DNA of 64,000 nt, taken from contig NW_002060946.1 in NCBI RefSeq assembly GCF_000150275.1, forward strand, positions 803,815 to 867,814, given 5' to 3'. Each line of letters opens with the position of its first letter. Positions within the stretch are counted from its first letter, which is position 1. The notes beneath the pieces were generated by a model. The model saw only the letters and a program-made list of their open reading frames with translations. It was not told the origin of the DNA and made no database searches. Source of the stretch: Trichoplax adhaerens (lineage: Eukaryota; Placozoa; Uniplacotomia; Trichoplacea; Trichoplacidae). Positions 39,101 to 51,660 of the stretch are shown here, piece after piece. Made by a program: the position numbers and the translations under genes.

Positions 39101-40322
39101 GTAATACAACAACGACTACAAATGATGATAGATATGCAGCTATTTCTGGTCTAGACAGCCTTAGGATCACTGATACTGTTACTAGTAAAGAAACTGGCTT
39201 TTCTCTCTCATCGTCTAACCCCAATCCTTTCGGCAGTAATATTTCTACCGATACAGGTTCTTTCCAAGGCTCGCAATGGCAACAACAGCCCCAAACTTCA
39301 GTATTTGGTACTTCTTCGACGAATATCAATCCAATGTCTTCAATGACCAGTTCTCAAGGATTTAGTAATACTCCTACAACTTCAGTTTTTTCGAACATGG
39401 ATCCGGGACAAATGCAGCAATCCTCCTTTGGTGGTGGGCAATATCCTTCTACTCAGTCATTTGCAAGTATGATTTATTTTCCTAAACGAAATAAATATTA
39501 GTAAAGGGTCCGTAATACTGTTGTAATTGTTATTGTTATGACACTTTCTAGAGACAACTCAACAATCGTCGTCATTTGGACAAAATATCCCATCTCAGAA
39601 TGCTTTTGGACCTCAGTTTAACAATAACCAGATGGCTGGTTTTGGGGGTCAATCTCAGTCAAATTTTGGTAATCAGCAGTTTTCAGCAAGTCAGCAAGGC
39701 GGTGGATCTCAACAACAGCCAACATCGTGGGGACAAACACCATCAACTCAACAGTGGGGACAAACATCATCAACTCAACAGTGGGGACAAACACAATCAA
39801 CTCAACAATGGGGACAAACACCATCAACTCAACAATGGGGACAAACTCAGCCTGCTAACAATAATTGGGGTCAGTCGCAACAACAACAACAACAACCATC
39901 TAATAATTGGGGGCAACAGCAATCCGGTAACTGGGGCCAACAACAACAGCCATCAAATAATTGGCAACAGCAAAGTGCTGGCATGAACAGGAATCCTGCT
40001 CAGGGTCAGCAAACCGGTATGAATAACTTTGCAGCTGTAGGTATGACTGCTATGGCTGCAAATCAATTTGGAAAAACTAACAGTGCGTCCGCAGGCTTTC
40101 AACAACAGGCTAAAACGAATCCATTTATGGTTTGTATAATCGCAGATAACAGTAAAATTTTTTAACAGTTCGTAGTTGTAAACTTTATTACCTAATGAAA
40201 CTAAAACTAAAATATTTTACGTAGCATTCATATATTTAATTTTAAATATTTTTATATCATCAATGATCTATTAGGGTGGTGGAGGTAGTGGTTTTGGAGG
40301 TAATAATCCGTTTATGCAGTGA
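33174..40322 (+). CDS. AGFG1: AGFG-type ArfGAP with FG repeats
   Basis: Arf GTPase-activating-type protein with nucleoporin-like FG repeats; relatives (AGFG1/Hrb) act in clathrin-mediated endocytosis and vesicle fusion through NPF and DPF motifs. Sixteen exons close in frame to about 698 aa. Exon 1 (33174-33337) has the zinc finger with C28, C31, C48 and C51 (CX2C-X16-CX2C), followed by RGLNPPHRVKSMSM in exon 2 (35745-35844) and VWLGKHEIKTDG plus YEKKTWYLDP in exon 3 (36447-36689). Exon 4 (36845-37001) has DPFGNFSSDPFG. Exons 5-13 are 21-66 nt FG/NF-repeat exons, nearly all of the form G-x-x-F-A-N-F. Exon 14 (39065-39466) contains DDRYAAISGLDSL and NPFGSN, and exon 15 (39552-40129) a Trp-Gly-Gln repeat. 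Exon 16 (40275-40322) ends GNNPFMQ. Start chosen at ATG 33174 because MASQQKKLDENNLKILR matches the family N-terminus; an in-frame ATG at 33072 would add 34 residues. Confidence 0.95.
34740..35070. repeat. ACAGTACTGT palindrome cluster in AGFG intron 1
   Basis: Dense TACAGTAC/GTACTGTA units, such as GTACAGTACTGTACTGTACA near 34,977, and a run of CCGTACCATACCGTACCATA near 35,047. Confidence 0.7.
35218..35469 (+). pseudogene. possible hAT-like transposase remnant (weak)
   Basis: A short open frame contains LLRSQDLPIGRHDSHDDNIE, which recalls the R-x-x-L-x-x-R-G-H-D-E-S segment of hAT/ZMYM-type transposase-derived proteins. Neither inverted terminal repeats nor further transposase segments were seen, and it lies within an intron. 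Could be chance. Confidence 0.2.
38098..38399 (+). repeat. 151-bp exon-plus-intron tandem duplication in AGFG
   Basis: Two adjacent, almost identical units, each holding the end of an intron, a 45-nt exon (38136-38180 and 38287-38331) and the start of the next intron. Both exons translate as GGGFANFDSQPAAQP. Differences are a handful of substitutions, including a synonymous GGG/GGC and AGT/AGC in the exons. Each exon begins and ends in phase 1, so duplication keeps the frame. Confidence 0.95.
39727..39862 (+). repeat. 27-bp coding repeat, WGQTPSTQQ
   Basis: Within AGFG exon 15, four to five successive nine-codon units read WGQT(P/S/Q)STQQ, the last decaying into WGQTQPANNN. It is followed by a Gln-rich tract with more spaced WGQ units (NNWGQQQ, NWGQQQQ). 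Neighbouring units differ by one or two bases, indicating recent slippage-type expansion. Confidence 0.9.
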
Positions 40323-43206
40323 TTCATGTGCATCATGTAAAGATCTTCATGAGAGGAATTACAGTAGTGATTGGCTATAGCGAATTTATTACTTGGCATC
40401 CACTGATATAGCGTTGAAATACAGTTTAAGCGGGAAATAGCATTCATACTGCATCAAGATTTAGCTCTGTCTAAAGTTTGATACTGATCAATTGATGAAC
40501 AAAAAATAAGTACTAAAATTTCAGCTTTAATGCGTTTTACGTTTACATTTAATTTTATTTAATAGCATATTGTAGTGTGAATTGTGATTTAAATTACTTA
40601 TATTAAAACGGTATTAGGTTTGTCATAGCAATGCTGTACATTATGTAACTGATTAGTAAGCGGTCACCGAGTGTCTGAACTAATACTTTTGACCTAGATT
40701 TTGTTCTTGGTGGATTTCAGTAATGCAAAAGTTATACAATTATTTATTGGCGGGTGTGTAGGAAATTGCTATCAGGAGATCGGTTAATCTGATACCTGTG
40801 GAAAGAGTCATGCAGTCTTTGCTTCTTTCAGATGCTTGGTTAAAATGCATTTGCGTAGATCTTGTAGCACATCACTGTACCTAACACCTGTATTGGACAG
40901 TAAATATAAAATACTGAAAGTAATAAGCTTGTATGCAGATTAGTTTTTCATACATTACCTGGGAATCATTACTTTTGATATAAAAATTTTCGTAATTATA
41001 ATGAATAGATTATATTTCCAATAGTTTTTTTTGGTATAAAATACACATGATTATATGACATTCTAAATAGCGATGGTTTGCAAATTGCAATGCAGCTAGC
41101 ATTCAGCACCTATTATGATTAACCTCTCTTGCACGGTCATAATTTCGCATGCATTAACCACCGTTTATCGTGTAATAGAAATTTACAACTAATATAGTTT
41201 CAGCATTTTAACTTATTATTACGCTTATTTGCAAGGTACTGCCATAACGTATTTACCATAACGAATGAGCTTTTCTAATCGTATAGTCGCAAATAGAAAG
41301 GTGTACACTAAGGATAAATTTTACTTTCTTGTCATTGAAATTAAAATGTAAGTTTGTAAATATTGTATCATTAAATTAATATTCGTAATTATTAAAAGCC
41401 CTTTAAATTGCTATCAATGTTTCTGAACACTGATGTCTATCTAGATATTCAGTTTTTTGTACTTGATGAATTTTTACTAACTTTCGAGCTAAGACCACAA
41501 ACAGCTAACTACGAGGTTAGGATTACATTGCATGTACAATATTAAATATAGCACCTTGTATATGATTAATATACTTGTATACAGTAGATCCTGTAAGTTA
41601 ATTAATGTCACCTCTATGTAGGAAACGACTTGACAATGTTGTTACCAATCTTTGTATGAGTAAGAATTGAATTTCATTGCGTGCTTCCTTCAAGTTATTA
41701 GCCAAATCCGTTAATTTTGAAAATATGTCGATAAATGTAAGAATGATAATTAGTACTAGTACAGTAATATCCAATTTATGTCATAAGTATAATATACTAC
41801 TACGATATGCTGTATAATTAATTAACCATAAGTTACAGAAAATGCCTAACTTCATATCACGGGCACACGAGTTCGGCTGTTTTATTACTGTATTATCACG
41901 AATTATAATAATTATATATAATTATTACTTATTATTGCCCTAGTGAATACAGTACCGTACGATAATTTTCGATAAATCTAAGTACTCCTGTTTTTTAAAT
42001 ATGACTAAACGGAACAGTTAGCCTGGTAAGATCAAGATTTGTAGTAGCTTTTGCTACATGGCTATATGATTAAGCTGAAAAGATGCAGCGTTTAGTCAAA
42101 GTTAACTGTATTATGAAAATGTGAGATATCATGTTCCGTATTTAGAGAAGAATATTCATCAATATTTCTGTCGCACTACACCGTTAACGACTAATATAAT
42201 TATTAATCGAACTAACAGTTCAAGCGGTTGAGCACTGAGCAGTCCGCCGATACCAGACCCACTACTTCTCCAGTAATAACAGTACTACGAATGGTACTGT
42301 ATAGTACAGTCTTTACTACTCTTGTCATCAGCAATTCAAGAAATTTTGCATTTGCGAGTTTCAAGAGTCGCGAACATAGAGGTCAAAAAAGCTCTCTACA
42401 CCAGTCAGGTATGAGTGCAGTAGCTCCTAGTCAGGCTAATAGATGTAGTCGTCTCTGATTGGCTATCATATTCAGTATAAGATAAGATAGTTACAGTCTT
42501 ACAGAAACTTACAGTACAGTACATTACAGTACACTACTGTACACTCTACTGTCATTACAGTACTGAATCTAGTAGTCTACAGTACAGTATTGTGAGCCAC
42601 CGTTGTACGTTGCAGTACCGTACAGTATATTACTGTATTGCAGACTGCAGACTTGAATGGGTACAACTACAGTGCAGTAGTGTACTGTAGGTACTGTACG
42701 GCCGTTGACTACTAAATTTCAATTTACCGGTGAACTTAGTGGTGTACAGTACAGTTGTCCCATCGCCGTACTGTACGACATACAGTACAGTACAGTACTG
42801 TAATCACCAGAGTCGGGAGATCTCTAATTGTAATGTAGATTATACTGAAACGATTGACAAAACAATGTCGTTTTAATGGATTTGCTCATCATTTGCAGCA
42901 TTCCAATTCATTGATTTGGCGTTTTCATTAGACTAGAAGTAGAGAGTACCCGTATTAAATAAAGAGCATATGCTTATGCTGTTGGTAAGTTATTGTATAC
43001 TGTACTACAACAAATGCGTGATAAATTGATAGCTAGATTTGCAGCATAATGAATGATACTTTCATGCTTCAGTGATGCTTGTGTAGCTTAATAACTAGAT
43101 TAATTTCTCTCCAATTCAAAACAATACAGTATACGCTTCTTAACCTTACAAACGAACTGCCATCTCATAAAGTACTGTGTCAACCGTTGCTCCTAAATTA
43201 AGGGTT
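40323..43206. other. intergenic region between AGFG and FIS1
   Basis: Begins with the AGFG 3' untranslated region. AT-rich to about 42,200, then carries a dense palindrome cluster. No exon recognised; the open frame near 42,228-42,458 has no family resemblance. Confidence 0.6.
42480..42810. repeat. ACAGTACTGT palindrome cluster upstream of FIS1
   Basis: Repeated TACAGTAC/GTACTGTA units every 10-30 bp, with the longest uninterrupted run CATACAGTACAGTACAGTAC around 42,780. Placed 400-700 bp before the FIS1 start codon. Confidence 0.8.
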
Positions 43207-45917
43207 ATGGACGAATTCGTTGTGCCTGATATACAAATTGAGGTCTGTATGCTTCAAGAACTACAGTGCAGCACTATGGGTCACACCACTATATAGTAAT
43301 GCAAAGTTGATCTTTTTACGATAGCTAACGTTACGCTGTGATTTATTTTACTCGTTCACGTCCTTTGTGTATTAGATTTAACGAGAGATTCACAGTATCA
43401 CTATAAAATAGATTGTATTCCATGGTATTTGCAAACTAAAATCGGTTATGCATTCCTGTGCTATGTCAGCCCTAAATCTACGTACATCTGCTCGACTTTA
43501 GCTTTAGCTAAAGCAACTAACTTTTAGTAAACAGGGTTGTATCCTTGTAATCCGATTGCAACATTCCACTGTGAAATTAGTAAACTATAGAAGTAATATG
43601 CAGTAAAAGTATGCACTGTTGCAAGTATACACCAATGAATCCAACTTAAACTGTGTGATATATTATAATGTCCAAGTTATTAATTAGAAGTAACTTTGAA
43701 CATTACGCTGCATATCACAAATGATCATTATACGAACATTACATGTACATGTACAACACACTGTATACGGTAAAAATAGTTCCTGAAGTCAAATGAGAAA
43801 TCATAGAGAACATGCAAATTTTTCAATTTGGAATACCGTGTTATAATGAAGTGCTGCAATGATTATTCCAGCAAAATCTACTAAATTAAAGAAACAGTGT
43901 AGTTGTACAGTATAACTTGATCAGTGCAGTAATATTTACTTTATTATTTATATTACGTACGTATATATTATCGCAGTATTGTCTAAAATTAGTATATTAT
44001 TAAAGGAACTGAAACAGGCGTATCTAAATGAAGTAACAGCGGACGATTGCGGCAGCAAGGCTACTTTTAACTACGCGTATGGATTGATTTTTAGTAGAGC
44101 CAATGAACAAGTCAAGAAGGGCATATCTCTTATTGAAGGTGAACTCAAAATAATACACTCATTTTGTCTTATTTCATTTTATTACTTACATGCCTTACTG
44201 TCATTGTATATATATATACGGTATGCAGTTATATGTGCTGTATATAATAGCTAATTCATAATCTAAGTCCGCTAGAATCGATTCGAATTTCTACTCGTAC
44301 TAGCGTTACAACGAGCACAGTACAGCACCCAATACTTGATATTGTTGTGTCAAGAAACACAGTAGTACAATACTTAGAGTGCTTACCGATATGTACTATG
44401 ATTTTGCGTTAAATATCTAACGATAGTCTTTTTATATTTACTTATTATTACTTAGAACTGTGCTACAGTGGAGAGGATCAGAGAGACTATTTATATTTAT
44501 TAGCTGTTGGCCATTTTAAATTAAAGGTACATAAAAAGAGTCTAATTACGAAAGATGCCGGCTGGTCGTTGGCAAACATTTTAAATAGATTATTCATTTA
44601 ACAACTCACTTTCTTTTACTTTCTAGGACTACAATTATGCTCTAAAGTACATTGAACGCGTTCTTGCCATAGAACCGTCTAATAATCAGGGAAACAGATT
44701 AAAACAGCTTATCATGAAAAATATGCAAATAGGTAACGCTATAAGTAATGGAAGTGTAAAACATTCTATGTTAGCACATATTCTACAGTATAATGCAATT
44801 GCAATTATAGTACATTATTATCCTGTTGTCGAAATAGTACCATTTATTAGTGGATGATTAGGGAAAAAGATAAATAACACTAATACAAATCTTACCTTCA
44901 TATTTTATAGTAGACACAGATTTAAAGAGGTTCTTTTATCTTTCACCATAATCTGTCATTTATTTACTTTTCCATCGTTGTAGCTGGTACTGTGATGATA
45001 TAGTACATTTAATAATATATTACTATCAACAATTCACTATAGCCTAGAAAAAGCACTGCATTATTACTTGCTAAACCGACAGCTAGCTGCAACACTATCG
45101 AAGTACTGTACTTTCGTTGGATGGCATTACGATACGACTACATTAGCGATACATAATTAAAAGTATACGATCCTTGTTCTCTATCAACTAATTTAAAATA
45201 TGTACATGCAGTATGATATCATAGATGGGGGATTAATTACATATTATTATCATATGGTTTTCGACTATATTCAGTATGCAATCGTAAACATCGATAATGT
45301 CAGATTTCAGTATTGCAGATAGCATATCATAAACTTTTTTCGTAGTCTAAATCGATAATTAATTGATATTTCAGTCTATAATGCATTAGTATTTTTGCTT
45401 TACGTTAATTTTCTGAAGATATAGAAATAGAATTATTAATCTCAATTATTATATATAAAAAATATACCGTAGTGTATCTATACAAACATTACATCATTAT
45501 TCTGCAGTAGTGGAAAACTTAGTTAATTCATGTCTCATCACTTGCAATACTTACCCCGTATTCACTGATATTCACGATGTTTAGCTTAACCATTGTAAGG
45601 TCTGTCGCAAAATCCATGATTACAGTTGCGCCTAACGCATTAGCTGATATGGGATACATAAATCAATCAATCATTATTATACGTAGTTTTTAAATGGACG
45701 ATTCATTCAGATACTCGAACAAATAGCTGCAGTATCATGGTAATTCCACAACTGCAATCGCATTAATTTTTATTATACGAACTGTATTATAGTCTGTATA
45801 GTATCTAGTGTGACCTTATTTCTTTCAATATCATATTTAGATGGATTAAAAGGTATCGCTATAGTTGGAGGCATAATCGCCGTTGCTGCTGGTGTGGCCT
45901 TTGCTATTAAGCGATGA
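43207..45917 (+). CDS. FIS1: FIS1, mitochondrial/peroxisomal fission protein
   Basis: Tail-anchored outer-membrane TPR-like adaptor used in mitochondrial and peroxisomal fission. Five exons close in frame to 140 aa (human 152): 43207-43242, 44006-44138, 44456-44526, 44627-44732 and 45841-45917. Segments in order: MDEFVVPDIQIE, ELKQAYLNEVTADDC, ATFNYAYGLIFSRANEQVKK, GISLIE (TPR1), DQRDYLYLLAVGHFKLK, DYNYALKYIERVLAIEPSNN (TPR2), then a C-terminal membrane anchor GIAIVGGIIAVAAGVAFAIK with a single Lys-Arg after it. The basic tail after the anchor is shorter than in vertebrates. Exon 1 is separated from the rest by a 763-nt intron and is supported only by phase and by resemblance to the short family N-terminal arm. 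Exon 5 follows a 1.1-kb intron. Confidence 0.92.
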
Positions 45918-47059
45918 AGACGTTTTGTATTTTATTGATATTTCTGATCAGTATTTCATGTGAGAAGTGAATTTTGCTGGGAATAATTAGATGTTACATA
46001 TAGATGCTCAGTTGGAGAAGTGGTATATTAATCATTTAATTAAACTCATCTCAAATACTCACAATGGAATATTGTGCATTTGCTTTACTATTGGACCAAA
46101 TTGTATTGTACTTATAACTAGTACAGTATGTAACTATGTATAACTAATTATAAATTAAAATTAATTAATCTATACAAAAGAGGACTTAAGGGCGATCTAG
46201 AAGTCAGTTTCGTCGAGAATTGCGTAAATAAAATCGAATAAGAAATACTGTATATACGTACGTAGTTAAGAAAATGTGTCTTGTTTAGTGATAACAGTGA
46301 TAGATATTCCACATAGATGATTTTAGGTGTTCATAATGGCTGTCCTGCTACTTTTACAGTATACACGCATACTGTGTATAGGGATTATTGCTGATTGTCT
46401 GATGAAATTAATTGATGAATCTTGACTGACTTTACTTACCACATTGAATTTTAGTTTACCGGTAAAAACTATGGAAGCTATATGTGGCATATTGTAACTT
46501 GTAACAGTAATAATATTGTAATAGGTAAGCAAAAGGTACAACTATTGCTTGACAATGCACAAAATACAGTATGATGAACGCGTGCTCCACTAGTTCTACA
46601 GTGTATGCTCGAACTCGCAAGGCTAATAGACTCAGAAAGATCATTCTGAGACTGTAGAAGACCCGAGAGATTGATAAAGTTTAAGTTCATGTAGCTCAGA
46701 TATGTTAAGGCTGTCTTAATTGATGTAGAGCAAAAGTACTGTATCTGTTAGCTATAATTTGTGTTAAGAAGGGGGATGTGATATGTAACATTCTATGTAA
46801 AAGTAGAATATTTGTCAACAAGGGAAATACGAAGCACTGTAATACCGGTGCTTTGCGTTTGATAGTAACTGCAATAAAGCTAATCGCAAAAGGTTTCAGA
46901 CTTGAACCCAAGCGCGATCAGGTGTAACTGCTTTTAGTTGTAACTCGTCACTATTCTATGATTTCCATCTCAATCCCTCCCGTTGTTGTACCCGATGGTA
47001 ATAAAGTCTATTCTGATCCTGTATCATCTCCGCATCGTGTTGATCGTTTCAGCATTTCG

Positions 47060-47570
47060 TTTTCGACACGCTGTACAGTATTACACTGTACAGTACTGTA
47101 CTTTTCAAGAATGAATCAATCTAAACTAACATTACAAATACAGTATAGTATAATTAAGTGTAAACTGAAGGTTGCTTTCCTTGCACCTTTCGCTGCAATA
47201 TTAGTATTGCAGGTTATTGCTGTGCTTAGTTTCGTTATTTACCGACAATGTTCAATCGACGATATTCACCCTTTCTATTAAATGAAGAGGCGATTCACTT
47301 TTCCAATGTGTGAGGTCATCTTTCGCAGATGTCAGACCTGCGTTCATCTTCTGTCCGTCCGCATTTTCATATGATACCATGTGACACGCCGTGCCGTACT
47401 GGTACAGTACAGTCAGGTCTAACAGTACTGTACTGTAGTAAAAAGTGCATACTGTAATCCCAGCCATAGTTCGACTCATACAGTACTGTATGTGGTCACA
47501 GCTTATGAACTATGGAATACCTCAACAGAGAGAGACTAAGTGGTCACGTACTGTACCGTGTACGGTACAG
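47060..47570. repeat. ACAGTACTGT palindrome cluster
   Basis: Units such as ACACTGTACAGTACTGTACT (near 47,085), GGTACAGTACAGTCAG (47,401) and CGTACTGTACCGTGTACGGT (47,547) recur over about 500 bp. Confidence 0.7.
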
Positions 47571-48274
47571 CAGGAGAAATATCTCATCCACCTGACCTTT
47601 AGTCATTCGAGGTCAGACATGTTCAGATGATGTTGCTGTGGCCAATCAGCAGTTTTACAGTCGGAAGATAAACCAATCACACAATCGTAAGATACCGACA
47701 GTTGACAATTGCTGTAATTGCTGTATATTTAGAATAAACAAAAGAATTCCGTAGACTAGCGCGTCATCTTCAATCAATAGAAGCGATCGTGCTTCAAGCA
47801 TTTATGTACATACAGTATTTACTATTTCCTGGAGTTCTATCTCCAGAAAATTGAAGAAATTTCTCCTCAAAATGGATTACTAATACTGTACTTTAATGCA
47901 CATTATTGTGCCAATCACTGTCCATAGAGTACTGTAAATCATGTAGCAGCTGTGTACACTGCATAGATGAATGTCGTTGTATTACATAATACTGTACGTT
48001 CTACTGGATTATCATGTGTCAGTATGGTTGATTTTCACTTTTTATCGTAGTCAACGCTATCCAGCAGTATTGTCTCTGCTGCGGCCTGTACAGTACTGTG
48101 CTATCATTGGAAGCCTTTTAGTAGTAGTACTATTTAAAGATGACTAAATAAATAAATAATTTGAAAAGTTTTACACACCGTAGATGTCTTACTGTAATAA
48201 CTGTTACGGCCATTAATTCCACCAAGTCTACCTGAATCACAATAGTCATGAAGGAAAGAACCTCGATGATTACA

Positions 48275-48560
48275 GCACCAATACTGTACTGTACAGTACT
48301 GTACTAATGTTAGGTCACCGCCCACTACCGACTGTAGCCGCTCCCAAAACCGTTTGACAATCCTTATCGGGCAGCTTTTCACTGACGATAGCTTGTACTG
48401 TACTGTACACTGTATAGTACAGTATAGTACTGTAAAGTATTGCTGTACAGTACAGTACTGTACTGTATTCTCTTTACAGTACACAGGGCAGTCGAGGGTC
48501 TTTTGTTCGTTGTTACCAGGTCAAGTTGTGTTAGTATACAGTAGTATACACAGTAGCAAA
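48275..48560. repeat. ACAGTACTGT palindrome cluster, densest example
   Basis: ATACTGTACTGTACAGTACT near 48,282 and CTGTACAGTACAGTACTGTA near 48,442 are long near-perfect self-complementary runs, with further units between them. Confidence 0.8.
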
Positions 48561-50823
48561 GTACAGAGGGGCGGTAGATTATATACGGAGGTTTTGGTTT
48601 AAAGCGACAGTCGACAGATTGCCAATCTGCCAGCACACAAGTGAGTTTCTTTACTGATTGCTTTGACTAATATCACACTGTTTCTTATTCAAGTCATACA
48701 CAATTCAAATTTGAACAAAACTATCCATGTTTCATGTTAAAATCCACTGCTACACTGACTTGCAATCTTTCCACTATCATTCTTAAAGGAAATCGAAGAT
48801 TTATACCATTTGATATCGCACTTTCAATCGTGGATCACTCTTGCTGCAAGATACCTCGATAGCGCTCTTGATAGGATCAATCGATTCAACATCAGCAACC
48901 AGTAGTATTTCTATCCTTTTATTCCGCGTCATAAGGTAAATTTGGACATTATTGATAATCATCCTTGATCATGATATCTTTTGAGGCATTTCTCAACTTG
49001 TTTTAAATGATTTCTGTTAACCCTTGTTACCTTATGGGTCAAACAACCCCCGGTCTCCATCCATATTTTCCCACGCGCTCTCTCTCTCTCCCCATACAGT
49101 CCGCTCTGCTAGACCCTACAGTATACAGTACGCTACCGTTACTGTACCGTACCGTAGAAAACTCTGCTGTCGATAGGGCGATAGTGTCAAACAAACCGTG
49201 TCGTGCTCACTACGACTCACCATGTAGCCCAGCATCCTTTGGTGCAAGTGTAGAAGTTCAAAGATGACTGACCTGTTGCCAATCGACTCCACAACTGGGC
49301 GTGAGGATTAAAATGGCCACCAAGGAGAGCGATCTGCGTACAGGATGTAAAATTTGACTCTACTTTTGTTGACGGTGGCAATTCTGTACCGTTAATGCAG
49401 TGTAATTCAAAGACAAGATATCAAGACTAATAATAACGAGTAAAGTAATCGTACTCTACAGTATGGCCGCAATATCGATTGATGTGTATTTTTGTTCAAA
49501 AATAGCAAAGAAAGTGTTAAATGTCCGCTAATTTATACGCTGAAAAATAGCGGACATACTGGACCGTAGTATACTGTAGTAGTATGATCGTTAGGTGATA
49601 CAGTATGCAAACTCAAACAAAATAAGAGCGGCGTTCCAATGCTTGTATTTAACGGTTGCGATCTTCTTTTTTATCATGATACTGTACAAGGTTTAGTGAA
49701 ATGTGCTCAATGCTCGGAACAACGTAGTCAAGCCGAAAGCCTCTACACTGTATTTACTAAATTTGAGATTTACGCATTGCTCACCTAAATGATCGATATA
49801 TCAACAAATCAGTATACAACGCTTTACTTTCCTGTACAAGTGTGATCCGTTTTCTTCAAGATTGTTTGAATAGGAAAAATTAGAAGTAAAAACGCTTCAA
49901 AATAGACCAATCGTCATCAACCTTTCTATACAGATATATTAGCTTAAAACCATGCATTTGCCATCCATTTTGTACAAATTGATGCAAAAATTGAAATATC
50001 GAATGGATCGGATCACGTCGTACAAAGATATTTCCATCAATGACAGTAATGTAGGATGCAGTGTACTTCGTCTTACTACATTAACACGGTAGTAAAATCA
50101 TTCTTATCAACACTGTTATTAATCTTAAATAGCGAAACTTTTTTACTGGCTGTACAGTACAGTACTGTATATGGTTTTGCTATTCAAAGGTGAAATAAAA
50201 ACTGTAAAAAACTCATCACACACACTGCACAGATTGCTCTTGGCTTCGAGCACCTGGATCCGTCATCAAAATTTTACTTTAAATTATTTACATTTCATCA
50301 GCGATTTGAGCGCCGTATAACTTGAAGCTAAACTTCCATCGAAGTAAAGCAATTAGTGGGTAATTAAATATTAAGTACTACTGTAGACCTTCGTACACGG
50401 GAATAATCGAAATGTTTTAGATTTCAACAAATTTTTTTTTCTACAATTCAGTGTACTGTACTGTACTGTACGTGTACATGTCGCGCTATTGTTCAAGTGA
50501 TCGTAGTAATGCACTTTATTTTATTGCATCAAACTTGGATTATAATTAGCAAGCAGCATAGAGCACATTTGTACATATGGTACTCATTGAGGAAAATCAG
50601 TCAAATTGTATATACTGTATGAATTCATTCCAATACTTCAAAATGCTTACTCGATATTGAAAGTTAAATATGGATTGTTATATCAAACTTTATGATGTTC
50701 CTTTTCTTACTATATTCTAGTACAACGCCTGACTGTCAAGCTTAAAGAATTCCCATTTACCCTTACATCATTTTACCGTTTTTCATTACCTGTAATAAAA
50801 ATCAAAATTAATTAATATTAAAG

Positions 50824-51660
50824 ATGGCGATATTGTCTGTTGAGAATTATTTCAATGAAAAAATCGCAGCTGATTGGATGAATGTCCTAGCACCGTATTC
50901 TGTTCATATCTCTGTTTTGTACCTCGTATTGATATACTGGGGTAAGCAGTACATGGCTTCAAGGAAGCCATTCAACATGCGCCGCTTATTATTTACCTGG
51001 AGTTTAACATTGGCAGGTTTTAGCTTTATCGGTACAATCGCTCTTGGTTCTTATGTACTTTCTAGTTGGTATTATCATGGTTTTACCTACTCGGTTTGTG
51101 ATCGCACTAGTTGGAAAGGAAGTGGAGGATTATGGGCGTTTCTATTTGGTTTGTCAAAATTGCCAGAATTAGGCGACACCTTCTTTATTGTAGTGCGCAA
51201 AACACCTCTACCATTTCTCCATTATTACCATCATATCACTGTTTTTATATATTGTTGGTATAGTCTAAGAGACCTTATCGCACCAGGCCGTTGGTTTGCT
51301 GCTATCAACTTTCTTGTTCATACGGTAATGTACACCTATTATGCCATTAAATCGACCGGAATGTACCGACCTCCCAAATGGATCAATATGGCAATTACCA
51401 CTCTACAACTTTCTCAGATGATTGTCGGTTGTATAGTTAACACATGGGCATACACTGTCTTGAAATCTGGTCAACGCTGTGGTACTACATGGTCTAACCT
51501 TAGATGGTCCCTTATTATGTATTCATCGTATTTCCTCCTTTTCGCTCATTTCTTCTATCAGACTTACTTTGTTAATGCCAACCGCTGGAAAATAGCCCAA
51601 AAACAGAAAGAACAGAAGATGAAGGCAGCAGCAAGCAGTCAGAGTGAAACTGCTAAATAA
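50824..51660 (+). CDS. ELOVL6: ELOVL6-type very-long-chain fatty acid elongase
   Basis: Condensing enzyme of ER fatty-acid elongation (ELO family), joining malonyl-CoA to acyl-CoA. Uninterrupted 278-aa frame, unusual here because all other genes have many introns. The catalytic histidine box HYYHH is at residues 133-137, preceded by KLPELGDT (112-119), the conserved KxxELxDT. About seven hydrophobic segments span the chain, and the C-terminus is Lys/Gln-rich (AQKQKEQKMKAAA). SVCD near residue 90, LHYYHHITVF and CWYSLRD match the ELOVL3/6 branch (C16 elongases) better than ELOVL1/2/4/5/7. The ATG has a purine three bases upstream (AAGATGGCG) and no competing upstream in-frame start. The stop overlaps an AATAAA-like sequence, and another AATAAA lies near 52,032. 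The single exon could be ancestral or reflect retroposition. Confidence 0.95.
   Translation: MAILSVENYFNEKIAADWMNVLAPYSVHISVLYLVLIYWGKQYMASRKPFNMRRLLFTWSLTLAGFSFIGTIALGSYVLSSWYYHGFTYSVCDRTSWKGSGGLWAFLFGLSKLPELGDTFFIVVRKTPLPFLHYYHHITVFIYCWYSLRDLIAPGRWFAAINFLVHTVMYTYYAIKSTGMYRPPKWINMAITTLQLSQMIVGCIVNTWAYTVLKSGQRCGTTWSNLRWSLIMYSSYFLLFAHFFYQTYFVNANRWKIAQKQKEQKMKAAASSQSETAK

Larger units (their letters stand above)
45918..50823. other. large intergenic region between FIS1 and the elongase
   Basis: About 4.9 kb without a recognisable exon. From about 46,900 to 50,500 it is less AT-rich, with several palindrome clusters, a CT-rich tract near 49,078-49,095 and no coding signal on either strand. It may hold the elongase promoter and 5' untranslated exons. 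Confidence 0.55.

Noticed and set aside
39618-39827. Minus-strand frame of repeated VFVPTVEL
   Set aside because: Shadow of the 27-bp WGQTPSTQQ coding repeat on the plus strand.
42228-42458. Ser/Thr-rich open frame before FIS1
   Set aside because: No recognisable domain, no splice continuity with FIS1, and it overlaps repeat-rich sequence.
48134-48636. Overlapping open frames rich in Tyr-Cys-Thr-Val
   Set aside because: They are translations of the TACTGTACAGTA palindromes on both strands, not genes.
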